The position numbers and the translations under genes were made by a program. Positions 49,416-58,506 of a stretch of DNA of 59,255 nucleotides are shown piece by piece; position 1 is the first letter of the stretch; the number at the start of each line of letters is the position of its first letter. This DNA is from an uncultured Mollicutes bacterium. Lineage in GTDB: Bacteria > Bacillota_I > Bacilli_A > RFN20 > CAG-826. The DNA lies in contig UQOB01000001.1 of assembly GCA_900542595.1 (NCBI GenBank), positions 1 to 59,255 on the forward strand, given 5' to 3'. The notes below the pieces were generated by a model. The model did no database searches. It had not been told where the DNA came from and worked only from the letters and a program-made list of their open reading frames with translations.

Positions 49416-52064
49416 TTACAGCGTGATTCCTAAGTCAAGGAAGCTCGCATCGAGCATGACGTTCGAGAGGCTCTCGACGCCGCTATAAGAAGCGTTGACA
49501 CCGAAGACCAAACGGATACCGGTGAATTCTCTATCGGATTCGTTGCCCGCTAAGCTTCTCGCAGATTGCGCGAGATCATCTTTCGTGTAAGAGATGGTCC
49601 AGATGAATTCCCCGTAGTTCGGATCATCGACACCGCTGACCGCGCCCAGCATGAAGTTCGGTTGGTAGTAGGTACTAGTGCCACCGGAAGCATCGGTCAA
49701 CATGAGCCAGATGTATTGGGCTTCGACGTTGACGAGGTTCATAAAATTATCATCGAGTAATGGGACGATATTGAGGGTGAAATCAATATATCCGGTTTCT
49801 TCGTTGATGCTCGCACCTTGGGCCGTGACCGGAGCGGTGTTCAAGCCGTCGACAACAATCGCCGCGCCGTTAGCGGCGGTGTAGAAGGCGTCAAAGCTGA
49901 AAGCGACGTCTTGGTATTCGATATAGTTATCGGGTTCCACAATGTCAGTTCTCGGACCCCAGTTGGTGCTGAAACCAGCATTTAAGGCAGTAGTACTACT
50001 GACAATGCTCATGAAGTCGGTCGGGTTGAGGACGTTACCAGTGATGGCACCTTCTGCAAAGTCGAATTTACCGGTCTTCATCCGATCGTAACAAGCGTTA
50101 TAGGTCGAACCAGCGACTTCGTTGATGATATCAATTGTGATGTCGTAGCCTAATTCTTCAGCGGCTCTATTGAACGGGCCTTCGATGTAACCTTCAATGT
50201 AGTTACCGATTTGGTCAATCGTTCTTTGGTACCGCCAATAGTACATGATTTCGATGGTCGTGCCACCGTGAGCGTGAGCTTCGTAAGCTCCTTGGGCCAC
50301 GAGTTCTTTTAAGGCCGCTTCGAATAAGCTTTCGGCTAAGGATGCGTTATAGCCGTATTCGTTACCAGCCGCATCGATAAAGGGTTGAAGAACCGCTTTA
50401 CCAGCTTCGCTAGCCCGGTAGGAAACTTCTTTTTCTGGGTCAATCATGTAGGCGTTGCCTAAATAACCGAGAGCAGGGTTTCTTCCCATGGCGCCAGCGA
50501 GTTCTTGCCGGTTCATCGCGAAGAAGACACCGTCTAAGAAGTTGCTATTGCTCATGATGGGTTTGACGTCCCAATAATCTTTGATGCTAGTCGATTGGCT
50601 AGCGGTGCCGTTGACACCGAAGAAATATTCCCATTGTTCTTCAGTGGTCGAGTTAAGGTTAATCTTTAAGGTTGTTTGGCCTAAAGTTCTGAACGACCGA
50701 GGATTATTAGCGTATTCGCTAGTTCTAGCCGAAGGAACGGTCGCGTTGTCTAATTTACCGGCGAGGAAGTCTTGGAAGACTTGTTCATCATACCGTTCAC
50801 CGAGGTAAACCCGTTCGGTGTAACCCTTAAGATGGTTTTCGGTCGGCCGGTTATAAAGTTCATTCCGGCTATAGACAGTTTCAACGTTTTGTTCCCATAA
50901 ATCGAGGACGAACATCCCGGTAGAAATGACGTTACTGACGTTCTTCGCCGGGTCGGTGGTCCCACCGATCATCCCGTACTTGGAAGCTCCACCGATATCG
51001 GTTAAGAATTCTTGTGGAACTGGGGAATAAAGAGAACTACTGACGTTATACATCGCGTAGAATTGGGTCTGCGGAGTGATGAAGGTGTAGTCGATAGAAC
51101 CTTCTTCTTCATTGATTTGAATACCGACTTCTGACCAATCCTTTTGGGCGCTGTAGAGGTAAGTCGAAGCGCCGTAGAAGCCGTTAGCTTCGGTGACCAT
51201 TTCGCCGGCCCGCCGGAAGCCGTTATCGAGAATGGCTTTATACGGAGTGAGGTAGTCTTCAAGTTGAATACCTCTATTGTTGTACTTTTCGTAGAAAGTT
51301 TGATTGCTTCCCGGAATAGTTTGAGTAGCATTCTTACTCATTGCGTACCTAAAGTGTCTTCCTTGTCCAGCCGGAGTGCTTTCATCTTCGGAAGTGAAGA
51401 CTTTAACCCGCCAGAACCTGGAAGTATCACCTTCATGGTATTCGACTTCGTTGCCGTTTTCGTCAAGCATGATCGGACGATCAGTCTTACTGAGTTCGCC
51501 TCTCCAAACGTAACCATCGCTGGTGCCGTTCATCTTGACGCTGAAAAGGGAAGTGGCGACCATCCCGTAACGGCCGCTGACATCTTCACCATCGGAATCC
51601 CAATAGTTGAAGGTCCCAGAGTCTAAGTTGTTGTAGCTATGGAAATAATCCGGATAGGCTAAACCATTAGCTTGAGCGGTTGAGCCGTTATACATGTTAC
51701 CGGTGGTGTTGAGACTACCATCGAGAAGACCGCACCCATAGTTTGGGATGTAGGTATTGCTCCCGAGAGTAATCCGAGGGCTATACATTTCGTAACCGGC
51801 ATCGTCGTACAGCGGGATCCCAGCTAAATGATGATCGACCGCATATTGTTCCATCTTCGCGACGAGTTCGGCTTTTTGCGTCGGATCAGCCCCTTGGAAG
51901 TTATAAACCCCTTCAGCTAAAGGGATATCTAAGGTTGGGCTGGAGCTCGTGCTTCCACTACCGATGCTGGTACTAGTTGTGGTATTCCCTGGATCACCAC
52001 AGCCAGCTAAAACCATTGCACCGCAGGCTACGAGAGCGACGCCTAGCAATAATTTCTTCTTCAT
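49416..52064 (-). CDS. oppA: Oligopeptide-binding lipoprotein OppA (SBP family 5)
   Basis: An 882-residue peptide-binding lipoprotein. Signal peptide MKKKLLLGVALVACGAMVLA is followed by GC (Cys22) and a Ser/Thr linker. The SBP_bac_5-type fold occupies about 60-730 (for example GVFFAMNRQELAGAMGRNPA, which is the usual R-A...I-R segment). The C-terminal part (about 740-882) is a separate beta-rich domain with INEETGYIDFTLNIVP and IRLVFGVNASYSGV, which makes the protein much longer than ordinary OppA (about 540). It captures peptides outside the membrane for OppBCDF. GGAGC is before the ATG; a TTGACA lies about 60 bp upstream. Confidence 0.9.
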   Translation of the reverse strand: MKKKLLLGVALVACGAMVLAGCGDPGNTTTSTSIGSGSTSSSPTLDIPLAEGVYNFQGADPTQKAELVAKMEQYAVDHHLAGIPLYDDAGYEMYSPRITLGSNTYIPNYGCGLLDGSLNTTGNMYNGSTAQANGLAYPDYFHSYNNLDSGTFNYWDSDGEDVSGRYGMVATSLFSVKMNGTSDGYVWRGELSKTDRPIMLDENGNEVEYHEGDTSRFWRVKVFTSEDESTPAGQGRHFRYAMSKNATQTIPGSNQTFYEKYNNRGIQLEDYLTPYKAILDNGFRRAGEMVTEANGFYGASTYLYSAQKDWSEVGIQINEEEGSIDYTFITPQTQFYAMYNVSSSLYSPVPQEFLTDIGGASKYGMIGGTTDPAKNVSNVISTGMFVLDLWEQNVETVYSRNELYNRPTENHLKGYTERVYLGERYDEQVFQDFLAGKLDNATVPSARTSEYANNPRSFRTLGQTTLKINLNSTTEEQWEYFFGVNGTASQSTSIKDYWDVKPIMSNSNFLDGVFFAMNRQELAGAMGRNPALGYLGNAYMIDPEKEVSYRASEAGKAVLQPFIDAAGNEYGYNASLAESLFEAALKELVAQGAYEAHAHGGTTIEIMYYWRYQRTIDQIGNYIEGYIEGPFNRAAEELGYDITIDIINEVAGSTYNACYDRMKTGKFDFAEGAITGNVLNPTDFMSIVSSTTALNAGFSTNWGPRTDIVEPDNYIEYQDVAFSFDAFYTAANGAAIVVDGLNTAPVTAQGASINEETGYIDFTLNIVPLLDDNFMNLVNVEAQYIWLMLTDASGGTSTYYQPNFMLGAVSGVDDPNYGEFIWTISYTKDDLAQSARSLAGNESDREFTGIRLVFGVNASYSGVESLSNVMLDASFLDLGITL

Positions 52065-52102
52065 AAATTGCTCCTTTCTTGTTGCTGTAAATCAGCCATA
52101 TA

Positions 52103-52130
52103 AATATCTTATAAAACTTTTTTATGTCAA
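52103..52130 (-). promoter_or_regulatory. Putative oppA promoter
   Basis: Consensus TTGACA on the minus strand (52130-52125) with GATATT 16 bp downstream (52108-52103). The -35 is clear and the -10 is only 4 of 6. The leader would be about 30 nt with a good ribosome site. Confidence 0.45.
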
Positions 52131-52184
52131 TGATTATTTTAAAAAACTCGCGAAAACAACGAAAAAGCCGAGGCTAGATGGTTA

Positions 52185-52637
52185 TTATTGCACCATTTGG
52201 ATAATCGCGAGCACAATCCCGACTGTCAAAAAGAGACCCCCCACTATTAAATAAGGAATAAAGAAGGGTTTCTCTTTGTCGCGTTTCTCTTTTTTCGCCT
52301 GAGTATAGTCATACGCGGTCTCGTAACGTTTCTCATCCCCCCGCTTAAAGCTTTCCACTAAACGGTAAAAGCCGTAACGGACGACATCGAAGGTCCCTTG
52401 CCGACCAATCCAGGCGAGACCAATGAAGGCTAAAACTAAACCGCCACCCAAGCAAAAACCATCGCTATAGAGGTAGAGTTGGGAGAAAAAGATCGTCCAA
52501 GAAAGTTCAGGATTACGATCTAAAGCTTTTTGGTAACCAGTGATACCGGCGATCAAGTAATAGAGCAGGAAAATAGTGAGAGGAATGACGATTGCCATCA
52601 CCCAGTTAACAATGATTTGTTTCTTTCGTTCACTCAT
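52185..52637 (-). CDS. DUF3899-like membrane protein
   Basis: A 150-residue protein with three TM helices (about residues 10-32, 56-78, 126-147). The middle stretch SDGFCLGGGLVLAFIGLAWI followed by GTFDVVRYGFYRL and then a charged cytoplasmic YETAYDYTQAKKEKRDKEKP is the pattern of DUF3899, a Firmicute family of unknown function. TTGAAA-N17-TAACTT lies directly upstream with the -10 ending 8 nt before the ATG, and no ribosome site is visible. Divergent from the second M6 protease. Confidence 0.6.
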   Translation of the reverse strand: MSERKKQIIVNWVMAIVIPLTIFLLYYLIAGITGYQKALDRNPELSWTIFFSQLYLYSDGFCLGGGLVLAFIGLAWIGRQGTFDVVRYGFYRLVESFKRGDEKRYETAYDYTQAKKEKRDKEKPFFIPYLIVGGLFLTVGIVLAIIQMVQ

Positions 52638-52645
52638 ACTTTTGC

Positions 52646-52674
52646 AAGTTACCGCTTTCTTCGAACTTTTTCAA
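52646..52674 (-). promoter_or_regulatory. Putative promoter of the DUF3899-like gene
   Basis: Minus strand TTGAAA (52674-52669), 17 bp, TAACTT (52651-52646), ending 8 nt before the start codon. A leaderless transcript is predicted. Confidence 0.4.
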
Positions 52675-52689
52675 GCAGAGAAAAAAACA

Positions 52690-52717
52690 TTGAAGAAAAC
52701 TAAAAGTAGGGTATTTT
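52690..52717 (+). promoter_or_regulatory. Putative promoter of the second M6 protease
   Basis: TTGAAG (52690-52695), 16-bp spacer, TATTTT (52712-52717). It leaves a leader of about 22 nt containing the AAAGGAG ribosome site. Confidence 0.45.
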
Positions 52718-52746
52718 AAATAGGCACTAAAGAAAGGAGTGTCAGC

Positions 52747-54786
52747 ATGAAAAAGAAAAATGTATTCGTGGTCGGACTCAGTTTATTAGCCATAGCCTCG
52801 TTAGCAGCTTGTAATACCGATACTGGAAGTACCGCTACTACGAACACGGGTGGAGATGAATCGTCCACCTCATCAACCTCTCAGGTCGGCCGCCGAGCGG
52901 AAATGACGGTAGAAAAGACGGAAATCGTCGCTGGCCAAAACTTCTTCGACGCTTGTAAACCGACTGTCATCTATTACGATGAAAACAATGAACCCTTCGA
53001 TTATACAACGTGGGTTAACTACGTTCGGTATACCATTACTTCCGAAGACGGGAAAACCTATACTGCGGGGGACGCGTTACCGGCCGGAAGATATACCGCT
53101 CGGGCCAGCGTTAAATCGCGGCAATCGACCGTTGATTTCACCGTTACCAACGGCAACACCGTCGAAGGTAAAGAAGGTGATGGCTATAAGAGCTACACCC
53201 GCGATCATTTTAAAGGGATGACGGTTACCGAACTCGATAGCGTCGGCGCCTTAGGCTCCGGTAAATTCCCGGCCATCGGCACCCCGAAGATGTTAGTTGT
53301 CCCGGTCATCTTCAGCGATATGAAAGGGCACCAAGACTATACGGATGAAGAACTCGTCATCGTCAATCGGGCTTTCTTCGGGACCAGCGAAGAAACCAGC
53401 TGGGAAAGCTTACATTCGTATTATTACAAATCCAGCTATGGTCTCCTCGACATCAAAGGGATGGTCACCGATGAATTCGTCACCCCCTTAACCCAAGATG
53501 GAGCGGAAGCTTATAATTCCGGTGCGGCGGGACAAATCGCCCAACAAGCCTGGACTTGGGCGCAACAAAAGTACAACTTAAACCCATCCGATTACGACTA
53601 TAACCACGATGGTTATATCGATGGTATCAACATCATCTATAAGACCACTAAAGCCAATACGTCGGAAAACCCCAATGCTAATGACCTATGGTGGAACTAC
53701 ACTAGCATCACCGGGGCGCAACCCAATGTGAGTAATCCTGTCCCCTACCGTTACTTCTGGTCGGAATACGACATGATCAATAGCGGTAATTATCCAGGTT
53801 ACCCCTGCATCGATGCTCACACCATCATCCATGAAAACGGGCACTTAATGGGTTTAAATGACTATTATTCCTATGAAAGAACCGCGCAAGGAATGGCGGT
53901 TGAAGGGCCGGCTGGCTGCGTCGATATGATGGATAATAACGTCGGCGATCATAACGCTTATAGCAAAATGATGTACGGCTGGTTTAAAGAAGCGGCTGGG
54001 GAAGCTGGCTTAAACGTCATGGAAATCGATGGCAGTAACGATAACTTCACCCTCGACCTCAATTCCTTCACCGATACCGGTGACGTCATCATCATCCGGA
54101 ACACCACCGATGATAAGTGGAATGAAACTCCCTATGACGAATATTTAATCCTTCAGTACTACACCCCCACCGGTGTCAATGAAAGCGATAGCCATGGTTA
54201 CAAAGAATGGGCGAGCTTACAATCCCACGGTGGAACGTACGCGAATCCGGGCCTTCAAATCTTCCACGTCGACAATCGTTTAGGAGCGAGAGTCGGAACG
54301 TATGAAGAAGGGTCCGCTAGCGTCACTTATACCGGTTACGAATATGTCGATACCCCCTCTAACGTCGGTGTCCATAACGATGATGGAACTTATGTCGGAC
54401 CGTCACTTCAACTCACGAGCAACACTGGTTGGGCCGATAACGGAGCAAGAACTTCTCAACACATCGATGAAAATGGCCAATTAGTCAGCGATTCTCCTTA
54501 TAGAGAATTAAGCGCTATCTTCAGTGACGGCAACAACGGCCTCGATTCCACCGGGTACTATGACTACTTCGGGGAAACGGAAAACCTCTTCGGTGTCCAA
54601 AATGAATGGGCAGAAGAAAACTTCATCACTTATGGTGGTAACACCTTCAGCAACTTCAAGATGAGAGACTTCTTCGCTAATGACCTCGTCTGGAACGATG
54701 GCAGCACCTTCAACTGGACCTTCAGCGTCACCGATCAAGACGCTACCCATTGCACTCTCCACTTCGTCAACAACGATGCACATTAA
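52747..54786 (+). CDS. M6 family metalloprotease lipoprotein
   Basis: A 679-residue secreted zinc protease held as a lipoprotein (signal peptide ending IASLAAC, Cys22, then a Ser/Thr/Gly linker). Residues about 50-135 look like an immunoglobulin-like domain. The catalytic motif is IIHENGHLMGLNDYYSY (His362, Glu363, His366) with the VDMMDNN Met-turn. DYDYNHDGYIDG (282-293) resembles a calcium-binding EF-hand loop. It is a paralog of the protease at 40834 but has the extra N-terminal domain. Role: degrading external protein, feeding the nearby Opp importer. AAAGGAG precedes the ATG. Confidence 0.88.
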   Translation: MKKKNVFVVGLSLLAIASLAACNTDTGSTATTNTGGDESSTSSTSQVGRRAEMTVEKTEIVAGQNFFDACKPTVIYYDENNEPFDYTTWVNYVRYTITSEDGKTYTAGDALPAGRYTARASVKSRQSTVDFTVTNGNTVEGKEGDGYKSYTRDHFKGMTVTELDSVGALGSGKFPAIGTPKMLVVPVIFSDMKGHQDYTDEELVIVNRAFFGTSEETSWESLHSYYYKSSYGLLDIKGMVTDEFVTPLTQDGAEAYNSGAAGQIAQQAWTWAQQKYNLNPSDYDYNHDGYIDGINIIYKTTKANTSENPNANDLWWNYTSITGAQPNVSNPVPYRYFWSEYDMINSGNYPGYPCIDAHTIIHENGHLMGLNDYYSYERTAQGMAVEGPAGCVDMMDNNVGDHNAYSKMMYGWFKEAAGEAGLNVMEIDGSNDNFTLDLNSFTDTGDVIIIRNTTDDKWNETPYDEYLILQYYTPTGVNESDSHGYKEWASLQSHGGTYANPGLQIFHVDNRLGARVGTYEEGSASVTYTGYEYVDTPSNVGVHNDDGTYVGPSLQLTSNTGWADNGARTSQHIDENGQLVSDSPYRELSAIFSDGNNGLDSTGYYDYFGETENLFGVQNEWAEENFITYGGNTFSNFKMRDFFANDLVWNDGSTFNWTFSVTDQDATHCTLHFVNNDAH

Positions 54787-54859
54787 AAGTGGAATGCACA
54801 AATAATCATTTACTTTTTAGTTTTTCTTGCTAGATTAAATACACGAAAGGAAGATTCTT

Positions 54860-56716
54860 ATGAAGAAAATCAAAATTCTTACCGCTTCTGTCCTCAGTAT
54901 CGCCGTGATTGCGGGGATGGGAGTCGGGTTAACCTCCTGCGCAACTGATGGCGAAAGCACCACTACTACTAGCTCTACCGTCGAGGTTGACAAAATTACC
55001 ATCGCCGGAGATACCCCCACTTATGTGGGCGTTGGCGAAACGATCGACTACGCTGACTATATCAGCACCACTCCGGAAGGAGCGCCGATCACCATTACCT
55101 CTGATAGCGAAAACATCACTATCGATGGAACCAAAGTCACCGGTGTTGGCCTTGGGAACTACACCATCATGATCCATGCTGGAGACAAACAAAGAGGTTG
55201 GCCGGGCAAAGTCGTCAGCGCTGACAAAGCTTACGTTATCGACTACCTCTCCACTCTTGGAAATAACTACAGCGGCTTCATATACGGCTATGATCCGGAA
55301 AATTTAACTGATCGTCTGTCCATTTTCAAAGATGTTCTCCACAATGAAAACTATTCGGTTGACTATCGTTACAACACCGCGAAAGCCGATATCGTCGTCA
55401 AGATGGGCGATGAAGCGACGCCGAAGACCTATAGCGGAACCTATGAAGGCTATACCCAAGACTCCGAAACCGGCGTTGTCGATGGCACCACTGGGACCGT
55501 TACACTCAATCCTGGTATCACCAGCAACTATGACTTCACCCTCTTCGGCACCAAGATCACTGCTAAAGAAGCGGATTTCGAAGATGTTGTAGATGAAGAA
55601 GGCAATCCTGTCGGTATCTCCGTTTCGGAAGAACTCGTCGATTCTGTCTATACTGCTCAAGGCATCAACTACGCCTATTGGCAATCGGCCTTTAGCCAAC
55701 TCTTAGGACAAAAACTCGAAGCGGTCTACCAAGTTATACCGCTCATCTCTGCGGATTTCCCGGAAGACCAAGTTCCGACCAAAGATGACTATGTCGGCGT
55801 CAGCTTTGCGACCTTACTCCCGATTTTTGAAGGCAATCAATACGGCGTGGCGGTTCAACTTCAACTCACTGATAAGGGCACTTCCCACATCGAAGTGATC
55901 GATAAAGTCGTTGAAGACCAAATCGAACCTACTCCCTTAAAGTTCGACGCTTTCGATACCAAGATGGCGGGCCTCTTAGAAGGCAAAAACTACACCATCG
56001 AAGGCCACCTCAACATCGGCTACTACAACAAAACGACCTGGGTCGATGCTGATGCGGCTGGTCTCGCGGGCATTAAAGAACAATGGGGCATCGAACCGGC
56101 TAAAACCATCGCTTATGTCAATGGTGAAAATTATCTGGGTTACTCTGGTTTAACTGGAGAAGTCAGCTATGAATACTACCATAAGGACGGCGAAGTGTTA
56201 TATGGACAAGCTGGTAAATATAACCACGACACCAAAGCCTACACGGTCACCAATGCGGATAAGCAACTCGCCATCGATAGCATCTGGCTCCCCGGCATCC
56301 AATCTAATGGCTATATGGCTCCGTTCACCGTTGCGGACTTCACTCCGGAAGCCTTAAAGGCGATCAGCTATCAAAGCGTTGAAGGCGAAAATGCTAGTGC
56401 CACTTCTCCAGGTGACCAAGGTAATTTAACTCTCCTCACGATGGCGTTAATTCCGTCTATCGGTTACGGCACTTCAGCGATGTTCAGCACGCTTTACAGC
56501 ACCGCTAACGCCCAAATGAAGTTCTATGACTTCTTCAACAACACCACTATTAAAGTCACCGCGGATACCATCGAACTCGAAACCAGCATCAGCGACTTAG
56601 GTTACGATTCGCAAGGCGAACTCCTCGATGCCTATATGGGTATCAAGATCAGCGCGATCGGCAGCACCACTGTTCCGACCGTCACCACTGGTACCGCTGC
56701 GGAAGTCGGTGAATAG
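54860..56716 (+). CDS. Large uncharacterised lipoprotein with Ig-like N-terminal domain
   Basis: A 618-residue surface lipoprotein: signal peptide MKKIKILTASVLSIAVIAGM continuing to a lipobox LTSC (Cys27), a Thr/Ser linker, then an Ig-like (BIG2-type) domain at about 40-110 (TYVGVGETIDYADY, and TIDGTKVTGVGLGNYTIMI). The remaining 500 residues are acidic, rich in Tyr, Gly and Thr, and probably beta-sheet; repeated phrases such as NYTIEGHLNIGYYNKTTWVD suggest a binding rather than catalytic protein. No catalytic motif recognised. AAGGAAG precedes the ATG and a strong terminator follows. It sits 73 bp after the M6 protease, with no terminator between, so the two may be co-transcribed. Confidence 0.65.
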   Translation: MKKIKILTASVLSIAVIAGMGVGLTSCATDGESTTTTSSTVEVDKITIAGDTPTYVGVGETIDYADYISTTPEGAPITITSDSENITIDGTKVTGVGLGNYTIMIHAGDKQRGWPGKVVSADKAYVIDYLSTLGNNYSGFIYGYDPENLTDRLSIFKDVLHNENYSVDYRYNTAKADIVVKMGDEATPKTYSGTYEGYTQDSETGVVDGTTGTVTLNPGITSNYDFTLFGTKITAKEADFEDVVDEEGNPVGISVSEELVDSVYTAQGINYAYWQSAFSQLLGQKLEAVYQVIPLISADFPEDQVPTKDDYVGVSFATLLPIFEGNQYGVAVQLQLTDKGTSHIEVIDKVVEDQIEPTPLKFDAFDTKMAGLLEGKNYTIEGHLNIGYYNKTTWVDADAAGLAGIKEQWGIEPAKTIAYVNGENYLGYSGLTGEVSYEYYHKDGEVLYGQAGKYNHDTKAYTVTNADKQLAIDSIWLPGIQSNGYMAPFTVADFTPEALKAISYQSVEGENASATSPGDQGNLTLLTMALIPSIGYGTSAMFSTLYSTANAQMKFYDFFNNTTIKVTADTIELETSISDLGYDSQGELLDAYMGIKISAIGSTTVPTVTTGTAAEVGE

Positions 56717-56733
56717 TTATCCTTAATAAGCTT

Positions 56734-56766
56734 AAAAAGAGCTCCCTCACGGGGGCTCTTTTTTTA
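56734..56766 (+). terminator. Intrinsic terminator of the large lipoprotein gene
   Basis: AAAGAGCTCCC pairs with GGGGGCTCTTT (one G-U pair) around a short TCAC loop, followed by a seven-T tract. Confidence 0.92.
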
Positions 56767-56794
56767 TAAAAATAATTGAGATTTACAAAGATAA

Positions 56795-56824
56795 AAAGAA
56801 AAATCGCTCTCTTTTGAGAACGAT
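56795..56824 (-). terminator. Intrinsic terminator of the PIN-domain gene
   Basis: ATCGCTCTC / GAGAACGAT (56803-56811 with 56816-56824, one G-U pair), 4-base loop, followed on the minus strand by TTTTTCTTTTT. Confidence 0.88.
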
Positions 56825-56829
56825 CTTTC

Positions 56830-58302
56830 CTACTTATTTTGGAAGTCTTTTAAGTTCTTTTTAAGAACCGATAATTTAAGGGTAACCTTCGTTCTTTCAC
56901 TCGGAGTAAGTTCATGGAGCAAAGCGATTTGGGCTTCTAAATCCTTGATCTTATTCTTTACCGCGTAAGTCTGATTAGCTAAGTTACTCCGTAAGTTCTT
57001 TTCGTTCTTTAAGGCGAGGGTTAGTTTCTCGCTGGGAACTTCCGGTTTTCTTCCTTTCTTCGTAACGGCTTTCTTCTCTTCCACGTCCTTTTTAACTTCT
57101 ACTTCCTTCGCCACTTTCTTAGGCGCAGGAGGAAGGAGAGGTTTCCTCGGCGGAAGCTTATAGAGAGTCGCCTTATATTTATCTTCGGTGATCCTCGTCA
57201 CCATTAAGAGACAATCTCCGAAGGGGAAACTTTGACTGCCCTTAATAGAAAGAGTGTCACATTTCTCCGCTAAGTCATCCAAGAGATTTAAGGTGACATT
57301 TAAGAAGCCATGGACTTCTTTAACGTAAGGGACAGTCTTATCGTGCGGAATAATGTTTAAGGCGATTAAGAGCCTCTCTATCGCATCTTTCGCACTGCTA
57401 CCTATCTCTTCCTTCATCCCCTTATTCTCTTGTTGAATTGGAGCGGTTTCTTCCTTTGGTTGAACAAGGGTCATCGCTTTATGGTTGGATGCCACCTTGT
57501 TTTCAAATTCCTTAAGCTTTTTCTCAAGCTCACTCACACTATAAGCGAGGTTGAGGGGTTCTTTTTTACCCTTAAGACGAGAAAGCTGTAGTCGGATATC
57601 TTCCACTTTCTTGTTTAAGGGATAAGTTGAATTCGGAAGTCTCGCGCTTAAGAGGCGGTCTTCCTTGATGATTTCTTCAGTCAGCGGATCAATTGTTTTT
57701 GGCTTTTCAATTTTTTGAATTACTTTCTCAACTGTTTTAGGGGCAATCTTCGGTTCTTTCTTAGTTAAAGTTCTCGCCTTTTTAACCGATTGATTACCTA
57801 AATTCCCCACTAAAACCCCATCATTATCCAGTTTCATGACATCGATGGGATAACCTTTTTGCGAGGCCAAACTATTCTTCAGATTCTTTAAATCATCGGT
57901 CAAGGTTTTGTCTTGCGTGATGACCAGAATCCTCGCTTTTGGGCGTAATGTTACGACGTGGCTGGTGATTGCCGCATCCGCGAAAGGGTTATCGCTGATC
58001 TTTTTAAACACTTCCATCGTCTTTTCTTTCTTTTGGTCGTGTTTAATGATCTTTAAGGCTGTTTTAGCGTTGATGAACGCTACCATGTCGCTTTTATCTT
58101 TGCTGTGATTCTCAAGTTCATTAATGCATTCCTCCGGGAGTACAAAGTGGAAATTATCTTTCCGGTACTCTTTTGCGGTTACTAAACGGTCCATGAAGTA
58201 AGGAAACTTATCATGCATCAAAGAACAGGTATCGATAAAAACGTAATTGTAATTCAATAGAAGCTTAGCCAAATCACTGATTTTGGCCTCTTCACTATAC
58301 AT
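56830..58302 (-). CDS. PIN-domain protein with duplicated helical segments
   Basis: A 490-residue protein. Residues about 15-165 form a PIN nuclease-like domain with the acidic residues Asp24 (YVFIDTCSLMH), Glu58/Glu62 (LPEECINELENH), Asp109 (NPFADAAITSHVV) and Asp131 (ILVITQDKTLTDD), consistent with a metal-dependent RNase. Two Lys/Glu-rich helical units of about 55 residues (212-269 and 434-490) are clearly similar (NSTYPLNKKVEDI versus NQTYAVKNKIKDL, and both end in a LKEFENK/LKDFQNK block). Between them is a small globular region (about 300-382). There is no antitoxin-like neighbour, so it is not an ordinary VapC toxin. AAGGAGG is unusually far (17 nt) from the ATG. Confidence 0.75.
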   Translation of the reverse strand: MYSEEAKISDLAKLLLNYNYVFIDTCSLMHDKFPYFMDRLVTAKEYRKDNFHFVLPEECINELENHSKDKSDMVAFINAKTALKIIKHDQKKEKTMEVFKKISDNPFADAAITSHVVTLRPKARILVITQDKTLTDDLKNLKNSLASQKGYPIDVMKLDNDGVLVGNLGNQSVKKARTLTKKEPKIAPKTVEKVIQKIEKPKTIDPLTEEIIKEDRLLSARLPNSTYPLNKKVEDIRLQLSRLKGKKEPLNLAYSVSELEKKLKEFENKVASNHKAMTLVQPKEETAPIQQENKGMKEEIGSSAKDAIERLLIALNIIPHDKTVPYVKEVHGFLNVTLNLLDDLAEKCDTLSIKGSQSFPFGDCLLMVTRITEDKYKATLYKLPPRKPLLPPAPKKVAKEVEVKKDVEEKKAVTKKGRKPEVPSEKLTLALKNEKNLRSNLANQTYAVKNKIKDLEAQIALLHELTPSERTKVTLKLSVLKKNLKDFQNK

Positions 58303-58506
58303 ATTTTGGTCTTTTTCTACCTCCTTGTTGTTTATTGTAAAAGAATTTCCCTATTTTGATACTTTTATTTTAATTATTTCTTCACAAAAATCGTGTTAAT
58401 AGAAAAGATATTAAGGTTTTGCGAAGAATTTAAGATTTTCATAAGAAAAGGGTCTCTAGCGTTCAGCTAGAAACCCTCCTCCTTTATCACCTAAAAGAGA
58501 TGACGA
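58303..58506. other. Intergenic region between the PIN gene and the surface-protein gene
   Basis: About 204 bp, A+T-rich, the largest gene-free stretch of the window. It holds the terminator of the surface-protein gene and the leader of the PIN gene, including AAGGAGG 17 nt before its ATG. A TACAAT (minus strand, around 58341) could be its -10. No RNA gene or convincing small ORF seen. Confidence 0.5.
58443..58476 (-). terminator. Intrinsic terminator of the surface-protein gene
   Basis: On the minus strand GGGTTTCTAGC pairs with GCTAGAGACCC (58476-58466 with 58460-58450, one G-U pair), 5-base loop, followed by TTTTCTT. Confidence 0.88.

Noticed and set aside
52140..52184. Terminator after the DUF3899-like gene
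   Set aside because: AGCCTCGGCT before TTTTT can form only a 3-bp stem with a tetraloop, too weak to call.
54508..55699. Minus-strand frames opposite the M6 protease and the large lipoprotein
   Set aside because: Antisense shadows of regular Gly/Asp/Thr codons; Val/Ile/Glu-rich translations with no ribosome sites.
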